A DNA stretch of 64,000 nt from Schaalia hyovaginalis. GTDB taxonomy: Bacteria; Actinomycetota; Actinomycetes; Actinomycetales; Actinomycetaceae. The translations under genes and the position numbers were made by a program. Where the stretch lies: assembly GCF_014208035.1 (NCBI RefSeq), contig NZ_JACHMK010000001.1, forward strand, positions 1,984,001 through 2,048,000. The letters are read 5' to 3'. Position 1 is the first letter of the stretch. Every line of letters begins with the position of its first letter. Positions 1 to 8,500 of this stretch are shown one piece after another. The notes below the pieces were generated by a model that saw nothing but the letters and a program-made list of their open reading frames with translations, searched no databases and was not told the origin of the DNA.

Positions 1-1673
1 TCACCTTCACCGCGGTCTCGCCCCTCATCGCGATCGGCATCGCCGCGACCCCCGCCGGCGCGGACCCGACCACCGGCCTGGCGACGATGTACGGCTCGAT
101 CATCGCCGCAGGCCTCGTCACCTTCCTCATCGCCCCCTACTTCGCGAAGCTCCTGCGCTTCTTCCCCCCGGTCGTCACCGGCACCCTCCTGACCGTCATG
201 GGCATCACGCTCATCGCGGTATCCGCCGGAGACATCGTCTCGCTCGCGACCTACGCCCCCGAGGGGGCGGAGACCGCGGCCCTGACCCTCAAGGGCCTCG
301 CCTACGCGATGGGCACCCTCGCACTCATCGTCGCCGTCCAGAAGATCTTCAAGGGCTTCATGTCGACGATCTCCGTCCTCGTCGGACTCGTCGTCATGAC
401 GATCCTCGCCTTCTCCCTCGGCGACGCGAACTTCTCCCAGGTCTCCCAATCCGCCTGGGTCGGAGTGACGACCCCCTTCTTCTTCGGCCTGCCCAAGTTC
501 TCCCTCGCCGCGATCGTCTCCATGCTCATCGTCATGGCGGTGACCGCCGTCGAAACCACCGGCGACGTCTTCGCCACCGGCGAGGTCGTCGGCAAGCGCA
601 TCACCCCGAACCACGTCGCGAACGCTCTGCGCGCGGACGGCCTGTCGACCCTCCTGGGAGGCGTCCTCAACTCCTTCCCCTACACCTGCTTCGCCCAGAA
701 CGTCGGCCTCGTCCGCCTCACCCGCGTCAAATCCCGGTGGGTCGTCACCGCCGCGGGCGTCCTCATGATCGTCCTCGGCCTCCTGCCCAAGGCCGGCGCG
801 ATCGTCGCCTCGATCCCCGCGCCCGTCATCGGCGGCGCTTCGCTCGCCATGTTCGCCAATGTCGCAGTCGTCGGCATCCAGACCCTCGGCAAGGTCGACA
901 TGCGCGACAACCGCAACGCCGTCATCGTCTCCACCTCGATCGGCCTGGCGATGCTCGTCACCCTCAAGCCCGACATCGCCTCCGTCCTGCCGTCCTGGCT
1001 CCAGATTCTCTTCGGGTCCGGCGTGACCATCGGCGCCCTCACGGCCTTCCTCCTCAACATCCTCTTCTTCCACATCGGGAAGCAGGACGCCCCTGACCTG
1101 GCGATCGTCAACGGCCGCGCCGTCGACCTCGACGAGGTCAACACGATGGACCGCGGCGCCTTCGTCGCCGCCTTCTCGGGAATGTACGAAGGCCCGAAGT
1201 GGCCGGTCGAGCGCGCCTGGGAGCACCGCCCCTTCGCCGACGCGACCGCTCTGCGCCGCGCCTTCGAAGACGAGGTCCTCGCGGCGAGCACCGAGGAGCA
1301 GGAAGCCCTCATCGCCTCGTACACGGACATCGCGGCGCTCGTCAAGGGCGAGGGCGACGAACGCGCCAACGCCGACACGGCGGCCCTCGGCCTCGGGGAC
1401 TTCGACGAGGCCGAGATCGCAGAACTCAGCGCCGCCTCGGACGCCTATCGTGAGAAGTTCGCGCGCCCACTCATCGTGCGCGTCACGCGCCTGGCCGACC
1501 GCGAACAGCTCATGAGCGCCGTGTGGAAGCGCGTCGAATCCTCCCCCGCCCGCGAAGCCCGCTTCGCCCTCGGCGAGGTCATCGACATCGCCGACGAGCG
1601 CTTCGACATGCTCGTCGCCGACGCGAACCCGATCCGAACCGCCTGGGGCCGCAAGTTCGACCAAGTCGACTGA
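1..1673 (+). CDS. NCS2 nucleobase/urate permease fused to an OHCU-decarboxylase-like domain (5' partial)
   Basis: The reading frame is open from base 3, so the start lies upstream of the window. The first ~1,080 bases encode hydrophobic helices of the nucleobase:cation symporter-2 (xanthine/urate permease) family, including the family-typical segment around bases 525-620 (AVETTGDVFATGEVVGK). After the last helix, from about base 1135, comes a soluble tail of ~175 residues. It aligns with the 2-oxo-4-hydroxy-4-carboxy-5-ureidoimidazoline decarboxylase fold (AYREKFARPLI is the typical late motif). That enzyme acts after urate oxidation, so the fusion suggests urate uptake tied to purine breakdown. 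The usual catalytic His-Pro pair appears replaced (IASYTDIAALV near base 1310), so the tail may be inactive or regulatory. The permease call is firm; the role of the tail is inference. Confidence 0.85.
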   Translation, partial: TFTAVSPLIAIGIAATPAGADPTTGLATMYGSIIAAGLVTFLIAPYFAKLLRFFPPVVTGTLLTVMGITLIAVSAGDIVSLATYAPEGAETAALTLKGLAYAMGTLALIVAVQKIFKGFMSTISVLVGLVVMTILAFSLGDANFSQVSQSAWVGVTTPFFFGLPKFSLAAIVSMLIVMAVTAVETTGDVFATGEVVGKRITPNHVANALRADGLSTLLGGVLNSFPYTCFAQNVGLVRLTRVKSRWVVTAAGVLMIVLGLLPKAGAIVASIPAPVIGGASLAMFANVAVVGIQTLGKVDMRDNRNAVIVSTSIGLAMLVTLKPDIASVLPSWLQILFGSGVTIGALTAFLLNILFFHIGKQDAPDLAIVNGRAVDLDEVNTMDRGAFVAAFSGMYEGPKWPVERAWEHRPFADATALRRAFEDEVLAASTEEQEALIASYTDIAALVKGEGDERANADTAALGLGDFDEAEIAELSAASDAYREKFARPLIVRVTRLADREQLMSAVWKRVESSPAREARFALGEVIDIADERFDMLVADANPIRTAWGRKFDQVD

Positions 1674-1683
1674 AACGCACGTC

Positions 1684-1715
1684 ATGAGGGGCCGACTCTT
1701 CAGTCGGCCCCTCAT
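1684..1715 (+). terminator. Terminator of the permease gene
   Basis: A perfect 14-bp stem (ATGAGGGGCCGACT and its complement) with a 4-base loop lies 10 bases after the permease stop. There is no T tract, as is common in high-GC actinobacteria. Confidence 0.75.
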
Positions 1716-1915
1716 GGCATCCCATCAACACAATGCGAGTTCTTCCGATCCGGTCTCCTCTGCTGCTCAACGCCGACGGACACGGCCCTTCGGGCCCCGC
1801 CGGCTCCCTTGTCGATGAACACCACGCTAGGGCGCCATACTCGAAGGAGCATCGGGATGAGCTAAGAATTCCCTGAGATTCCGAACCGCCGGATCGAGGC
1901 CCGCCGCTCGATGGG

Positions 1916-1943
1916 CCGCCGCCCGCCCGAGCACGGGCGGCGG
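1916..1943 (-). terminator. Terminator of the BASS transporter gene
   Basis: A 10-bp GC stem (CCGCCGCCCG / CGGGCGGCGG) with an 8-base loop directly follows the stop codon of the minus-strand gene. Between it and the permease terminator (1716-1915) nothing further is recognised. Confidence 0.6.
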
Positions 1944-1945
1944 GC

Positions 1946-2920
1946 TCAGTCCTCCACCGGACGGCGCTGGAAGTAGGCCGCGAGGATCGACCCCGAAACG
2001 TTGTGCCACACGGAGAAGATCGCCCCCGGGACCGCCGCCTCGGGCGTGAAGTACTGCGCGCCGAGACCGGCCGCGAGGCCCGAGTTCTGCATGCCCACTT
2101 CGATCGCCGTCGTGCGAGCGGCCCGCTCCCCCACCTTCAGCCCCTTGGCGGCGAAATAGCCCAGGAGAAGACCGATGCCGTTGTGGACGATGACCACCGC
2201 GAGAACGAGGAGGCCCCCCGTCATGATCCGAGGAGCGGAGGCCCCCACCAGGCCGAGAACCGCATAGGAGATCCCGATGACCGAGATCCAGGGAAGGACG
2301 GGCAGCAGGGCGGTGACGAAGCGCGGGGCGAACTTGCGCACGAGAAGACCCGCAACCACCGGGATGACGACGATCATGAGGATCGACTTCGCCATCGCGG
2401 GCGCGTCGACCGGCATATAGGTGTCGGCGAAGAGCTTCGTCAGCAGAGGAGTCACGATCGGCGACAGCAGAGTCGAGACGGAGGTCATCGCCACCGACAG
2501 GGCGACATCGCCCTTCGCCAAGTAGGATACGACATTCGAGGCGGTACCGCCGGGCGCGCAGCCCACCAGGATGACGCCGACCGCGAGCGCCGGATCGAGC
2601 CGGAAGGCCCACACGACCACGACCGCCGCCAGCGGCATGATGAGGTACTGCATGAGGACGCCGACGAGGATCGGCCACGGCCGGCGCGCGATCACCGCGA
2701 AATCCGGCGCCGTGAGCGTCAGGCCCATGCCGAACATGATCACCATGAGCGCGTAGTTCACGCCCTTCACCAGCGGAGCAGTCTGAACCGGGAGCAGAAG
2801 GCCCAAGACGAGGGCGGCCAGAATGATGAGGGGGAAGACGGTGACGGCGATCTTCGCGGATCGGTCCTCTTTGGAAGCGGACGCATTCACGGGTGCGATG
2901 ACGGTCTGTTGAACACTCAT
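1946..2920 (-). CDS. Bile acid:sodium symporter (BASS) family transporter
   Basis: The ~324-residue membrane protein has nine to ten predicted helices and the BASS signature region GCAPGGTASNVVSYLAKGDVALS in its first half, plus the second-half motif IEVGMQNSGLAAGL. These two elements form the crossed sodium/substrate site in the family. Bacterial members move organic anions (pantoate, keto acids, bile-acid-like compounds), so the substrate cannot be named. I chose the ATG at 2920, which follows a GGGG-type ribosome site and gives a usual N-terminus, over an ATG 60 bases upstream. It is a single-gene unit, convergent with the permease and divergent from the YwiC-like gene. Confidence 0.85.
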   Translation of the reverse strand: MSVQQTVIAPVNASASKEDRSAKIAVTVFPLIILAALVLGLLLPVQTAPLVKGVNYALMVIMFGMGLTLTAPDFAVIARRPWPILVGVLMQYLIMPLAAVVVVWAFRLDPALAVGVILVGCAPGGTASNVVSYLAKGDVALSVAMTSVSTLLSPIVTPLLTKLFADTYMPVDAPAMAKSILMIVVIPVVAGLLVRKFAPRFVTALLPVLPWISVIGISYAVLGLVGASAPRIMTGGLLVLAVVIVHNGIGLLLGYFAAKGLKVGERAARTTAIEVGMQNSGLAAGLGAQYFTPEAAVPGAIFSVWHNVSGSILAAYFQRRPVED

Positions 2921-3057
2921 ACCCCGATTCTCGTCGGATCGGGCCCCGGAGTCGAAACATCTCACTTCGGCCCGGCCCATCCCGCCCTCGCCCCTCCCCG
3001 ATGCGGCCCTGACAGTCCGTCACAACCGGGACCGGGTATCCGGATTAAGCTCGCATC

Positions 3058-3885
3058 GTGACCTCCTCCCGAGCCCCGGCCCGCCCCTCGCGCCCCCGCG
3101 GCGCACGCCGACTCTTCACCGCGGGATGGCTGCCCGATCAGCACGGCGCCTGGCCCATGGCGCTGCTGCCCGCGCTCACGGGCATCGTCGCGGGCGGCCC
3201 CCGTCCGCTCGCCCTCCTTCTCCTCGGAGCGTGCTTCGCGGGCTTCAGCGCCTTCCACGCGATGAGCCTGTTCGCGCGCCTCGCCGAGCGGCGCCGGCAT
3301 GCGGTGACGCCCGCCCTCGTCACCTGGAGCGCCATCGCCATCGGCACGGGCGTCCCCCTCATCGTCCTCTCCCCCGCGCTCCTGCGATGGTCGCCCTTCT
3401 TCGCACCGCTCGCCCTCGGCGCCATCGTCGAAGCACTTCGCGGCCGCCCGCGCTCGTTGACTTCGCGGGTCTCAACGATTCTCGCGGCCTGCCTCATGAC
3501 CCCCGTCGCATGGTCGCTCGGCGCACACGCAGACCACCCGCTCGCGCCCGACCTCGGGCAGGCATGGCTCATCGCCGCCCTCGAAGCCGCCTATTTCCTC
3601 GGGACCGTGCCCTACGTGCGCTCGATGATCCGAGGGCGCGGCGAACTCCGCTGGATCGTCGCCTCGGGGACCTGGCACGCCGCCGGCTTCACGCTCATCG
3701 CCCTCGCCGCCTGGAAGGGGATCATCCATCCGGGGCTCGCCCTCGTGTGGGCGGGACTGCTCGTCCGTTCGATAGGACTGCCCCTCGCGGTCCGTGCGGG
3801 CCGGACGATCAGACCGATGATGATCGGACTGCTCGAAATGGCGTGCACGACCGCCGTGTGGGTCTTCCTCCTCCTGGGAATGTGA
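3058..3885 (+). CDS. YwiC-like family membrane protein
   Basis: The 275-residue protein has about eight membrane segments. Near the N-terminus it carries LPDQHGAWPMA, the variant here of the Pro-x-Glu/Gln-His-Gly-Ala-Trp motif that defines YwiC-like proteins. A second conserved-looking stretch is SGTWHAAGFTLIALAAW. The family has no established biochemical function; in Bacillus, ywiC lies near nitrate-respiration genes. The GTG start at 3058 is used because it precedes the QHGAW motif by a normal distance. There is no clear ribosome site just upstream, so a leaderless message is possible. Its 3' end faces the broken femAB gene. Confidence 0.8.
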   Translation: MTSSRAPARPSRPRGARRLFTAGWLPDQHGAWPMALLPALTGIVAGGPRPLALLLLGACFAGFSAFHAMSLFARLAERRRHAVTPALVTWSAIAIGTGVPLIVLSPALLRWSPFFAPLALGAIVEALRGRPRSLTSRVSTILAACLMTPVAWSLGAHADHPLAPDLGQAWLIAALEAAYFLGTVPYVRSMIRGRGELRWIVASGTWHAAGFTLIALAAWKGIIHPGLALVWAGLLVRSIGLPLAVRAGRTIRPMMIGLLEMACTTAVWVFLLLGM

Positions 3886-4005
3886 CAAGACGACCGGCAC
3901 CGGATGCGCGAATCCGCGCGGCCGAGGCCGAGGGCCGCAAGAGGCGCCCGCCTTCAATCCGGCCGGCCCGCCCTCGTCAAGACGAGAAGGCCGGAGCCCG
4001 CCCGC

Positions 4006-5279
4006 TCAGCCCTTGCCCGCGAGGCGGCCCAGCAGGTTGAAGGCCTTCATTCGCGGGGCCGAGACCACGAGCCGGTAGTTGCCGGGCTGTTCCAGGATCC
4101 GCCCGCCGAAGCGCCGCTTGAATCTGTACACGCCCTCGTCCTCGCTGCCGGAGAACCTCCCGAAGGTGCCTTAGAAGTTGTAGCGGTCCACGTCCGAGGA
4201 CTCCACCAGGCGCAGCATCTGACTCGTCGCCAGGAAATTGTTGCCGTTGAGATTCACATGCATGAATTCCTCGTAGGTGCCGCCCATGAAGTGGGTGTAT
4301 TCGTTCCCGTGCTCGAAGAAGATGCCGGCCGCGAGATTGGCGAGTTCGACTCCGCTTTCGAGCAGTTCACGAAGCACGGCGATCCGCTCCTGCGTCGGAG
4401 GAATCTGCTCGGCCAGCACCTCCAGGCGGCGGCGCAGACCGTCGGAGTCCTGCTTCTGGCGCTGCTTCGTCACCCGCGCGATCTCAGTGTTCAGTTTCCG
4501 GATCTCGGATTCGAGGATCTCGATTCCGGCCTTCACGTCGAGCTGAGCCAGGAGGACGCGGCACTTGTCCCCGAACTCCTCCTTCAAGGCGACGAGGAAG
4601 TCATCACGCGTGTCGAATCCCCGCCGTTCACCGGTATGGCTGAGCACGTCGAAGAAGGGCTCCATGCCGTCGCTCGGGAGCTCGACGATCTGGACGTGCA
4701 GCTCGTCGGCCGCGCGGTACTGGCGCCGGACCGAACGATCGACGCTCTTGAAGAAGTCCTTCTCCGAGGCGATCCCCTCGAAGTCCTTCACGAACATCCA
4801 CCGGCCGACCCCGTTGATCAACGAGTTATCCGGGCCGAGGTACTCCAGCCCGGCCGCCGTGAGATTCGCCAGGAGCCCGGCATGATCGAAGCCGCCCGGG
4901 ACCACCTCGCCGTCGAGATCGCGGAGGACGACTTCGACATTCGGGGTGACGAGGCAGTAGGTCACTCCGCGCTTCGCGAGCGCCTCCCGAAGCCAGGAGA
5001 AGAAGAATACGACCAGGTCCTCGCGCTCCAGGTCGATCACGGGCCCCTGGTTGATATGCACGACCTTGAAGAATCTGCGTTCCGTGCGGCAGACGACGAG
5101 GGCGCCGGCGATGAGCACGCCCTCCTCCTTCACCCCGAAGCACGCCGTCTCCGCCCTCGTGACTGCGCCCTCACTACGGCCGCGCTCTGGATGAACGAGG
5201 AATGCAGCGTCCCGAGGCTGATCGCATCGAGTTCCTCGGGAGTTATTTCGGAGAAGCGCAGGTCGCTCATGCCGTTCAT
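4006..5279 (-). pseudogene. FemAB-type aminoacyltransferase, broken by a frameshift and a premature stop
   Basis: The product resembles FemX/FemAB peptidyltransferases, which add the cross-bridge amino acid to lipid II from aminoacyl-tRNA. Visible parts are the N-terminal FIQSAAVVRAQSRG segment, the GNAT-like core, a coiled-coil arm (EIRKLNTEIARVTKQRQKQD) and the C-terminal YNF-GTFG....YRFKRRFGG block. Two lesions are seen. The first ~40 residues (ATG 5279 or 5270) are in a different frame from the rest, with one base missing in the CGAGGGCGG run near 5154-5158. The family-typical YNFYG reads YNF-stop-G because of a TAA at 4171-4173. Downstream, the same frame stays homologous to the natural end at 4006. 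If real, the gene is dead. Both lesions should be confirmed in reads. Confidence 0.8.
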
Positions 5280-5417
5280 GCATAGCCGTCCGCCCTCTTC
5301 GGGCCCCTCCCGCAGGCCCCTCGAAGGGACGGGCGAAAAGGCGGGGAGAAAAGGCGGGCGGAGAGGCGGGCGTGCGCTCAGGATGGACGCCTCAACGGGC
5401 CTGCCCCGAAGGCGCAA

Positions 5418-5446
5418 CCCCGGGGCGGCGAAAGCGCCGTCCCGGG
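5418..5446 (-). terminator. Probable terminator of the GH101 gene
   Basis: A 13-bp near-perfect GC stem (CCCCGGGGCGGCG with CGCCGTCCCGGGG) with a 3-base AAA loop region lies 66 bases downstream of the glycosidase stop. The rest of 5280-5511 is G-rich and shows no gene. Confidence 0.5.
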
Positions 5447-5511
5447 GAGCGTCCATGCGGCCCGGGCTTGCACGGAGCAGATCGATCCGCGCACGCCCGC
5501 GCCGAGGGATC

Positions 5512-8500
5512 TCAGCGCCTCACCGCCTTGCGACGACGAACTGCGAGGACTCCGCCTGCCCCGGCGAGCACCGCCGCCGACAGGATGATCGCGCTCGCAG
5601 CGGCGCCGGTGCGGGCAAGATCGGAATCTCGCCCACCCGGAGCGGTCTTCGGGGGCGTCAGCGGCGGTTGAGCGCTCCCACCCGGTTGATCCCCCGGGCC
5701 GGGCTCGTCACCGCCACCGGGCGCATCGCCACCGGGGGACGCGCAATCCTCCGGTTTCGGCGCGCTGAAGGTCCATTCGACCTCCAGGCCATCCGCGATC
5801 GCGAAGCCCTCGGCGGCTTCAGCGGTCACCGTCAGCGTCCCGCCGTACTCGTAGGTGAAACCCCCAGCACTCACCGCCTTGCCATCGATCCGATAGATCA
5901 CGCCCTCAGTGGCTGGAATCGTCACGAAAGGCTTGACCGTACAGGTCGCCGGATCAGTGGCCTTCGGCGCCACGACCTCGTCAACCCTCACCGGCTCGGC
6001 GGAAGCCAAGGTCTTCCCGCTGATGCGGATCTCCGCGGCGCCGCCGAAATTCTTACCCGCTAAGAGCGGACTCGTCTCGACGAGCCTGACGTACTTGCCC
6101 TCCACCGCATTGAAGGCGACGAACTGAGGTGCGAGATCGCCGGTGAACTCTCCGCCCGCGACTGAGTCGCCCCAGGTCTTGCCGTCCTCGGACACGAAAA
6201 TCTCGTACCCGCCGACACGGCCGTTATCCGCGTTCTGGCGCTGCATGAATTCCAGTCCGTTGATCGTGCAACCGCTCTGCGCGCAGGGGATCACCTTGAT
6301 GACGATCTCGTGCGGGTAGGGGTCCTCTCCGTCGGACCATTTGCTGTGCCAGTAGGTCGACGGATCATCATCAATGGCGGCATCCGCGAAGCCACTCGGG
6401 GCCGGTTCCAGCGAGGTCTGCTCCGAGGAGACGCCGACGACTTCAAGTTCGTCATGCCCAGTGAAGAGGTCGCGCTCGGGGAATGCGGAAGGGGCGACTC
6501 GCAGGGTGTCGGAGTCCTCCGCCGCCTTGCCCTCAGCGTCCGTCCAGCTCGCGGTGAAGACGACATCAGCCGGATCGGCGCCGGCAGGCATGGTGAGCCT
6601 CCAGGTCGCAACCGAATCGAGAGAGCCCTCCTCGGACCCGCTCACCCGGTCACCGGGGGCGGCGACCAGTTCCGCAGCCCAGCCTTCGGGCACCTGGAGC
6701 GAATGCTTCACACCCGTCACGACGCCCTCGGCGAGCCTGACGGTCGTCGTCACGTCCATTGCGGCCGTGTCCGAGTCGCCGACGGGCAGCGCGGTTCCCG
6801 AGATCGACACAACCGGACGGATCCCCAGATCGACCACCCGGAAGTTGTCGATCACGAGATCGTCCTGCGAATGCGAAGCGGTCATCCGCACTCCGATGAA
6901 TGCAGGAGCACTCGTCATCACAGCGAAGTTCCTCACGAAGGTCGCCGTGCCCTCGCCCGTCTCGACGCCGTCGGTCCACCCGGTCCCTCGGGCCTTGGGA
7001 ACATCCCAGGTCTGATCGACTGCCTCTTCCCAGCCCGCACCGCTTGCCACGTCATGCCCGAGCTCGAGCTTGTAACTGCCGTCGAAACCGGCCTGGTAAT
7101 CGAAGCTGATCTCGTAGCTGTGACCGTACTCGAGAGGCAGCGTCGCCTCCGTGGTGCGCAGAATCCGACCGCCGTTCTCCTGGTGCGCGAGGAGGGACCA
7201 CTGGCCGTCCAACACGTTGTCCAGGTACTTCTGGCCCTTCAGCCCCTGACGGCTGTCGTCGACGATGCCGTACCACCCGGACTGGGAGAAGGGCGCGTGC
7301 AGCTTGGCAAGCTGCGTGCGCGCATCGCCGCCCGCGTTCGCTTTGCCGGTGACGAAGGGGTAGTAGCCGGTATCGACGTTCTCAAAATCCTCGAAGACGA
7401 CGGTGCCGCCCACGGCGCCTTCCTTCTCCGGCGTCGGACGATCGACGATTCGCAGATCATCGATCCCCACGCGGGCGTCGCCCTCGTCGGCCGCGACCTT
7501 CAAGGTCACCGAAGTCCCGGTCGTGGTGAAGTGGACGGGGACGCGCTGGAAGTAGGTGCCCAGCTTCTCATCCGATGCCGTCGCATTGAGCGCGCTGGAC
7601 GAATGGATGGTCGTCACCGCTTCACCGTTCCCGCCCTTTTGGGCGGGAGGCGCGCTCACGCCCTCGCCGGACACGGATACCTTCACCGTCCGCGTCTTCC
7701 CGGGCTCGATCTCCACCCAGGCCCATGCGGAGTAGGTGCCGGGCTCGACGGTGATCGTCTGAGCCAAGGACGACTCACCCGCACCGAGCTGCGCGAAGGA
7801 GTTGTTGACCTTCGACTGCTCGATCGTCACCGCACCGCTCGTCGTGTACGCATCGAGGGTCTCAGAGAAGAATCCGGGGTCCTCGATACCCGATCCCTGG
7901 CCCCAATTCGGGGTCTTGGGCGCGGGGACCGCGCTCGTCGGGTACAGCACGTACGCGGTGTTGGCCTCGGTCGCCGGGATGTTCACCGAGCCGCCGCTCA
8001 CGCCGAGGTCGGCAACCTTCTCCCTGCCGGTATCGGTGAGTTTGAACAGCGTGAGAGAGGCCTGCCCTTTGAAGGAATCGGTGAGCTCCCAGCTCTGCGG
8101 AGCGTTCGTGGGGTTCCAGTAGTACAAGCGGTCGCTCCCCCCGTCCTTCCAGGGGAGGAGGTAGGAGCCGCCGGGCTTGAACACCGTGGAACCGTCGTAG
8201 GTAATGGTCCGTTGAACAGGGACTTCCGCACCTGAAATGGACGACTGGGCCGAGACGACCTCGGTGCCGTTCTTGAAAGTGATGCGGCCCTTCTCCCAGG
8301 TGCGGATATCCGATTGCTGGAGGAACTTCGCCGGGAGGTTGCGCTGCCACACATTCGTGATGAAGGCGTTGTAGTCGGTGTGACCGGTCCACCCTTCGAA
8401 CTCGATGACATTGGTATTGCCGAGCATCGGATCGGGGTTGAAGGTGTCGCGGTAGGAGTTCTCGATGTAACGGATGAGCTGAGAGTTGATGCCCTTCATA

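Noticed and set aside
3009..3048. Promoter CTGACA...GGATTAA before the YwiC-like gene
   Set aside because: Spacing between the boxes is about 28 bases, too long for a sigma-70 promoter.
3904..6063. Long plus-strand open frame over the femAB-like and GH101 3' regions
   Set aside because: It is the antisense of two genes with clear homology and has Arg/Asp/Val-biased composition with no domain.
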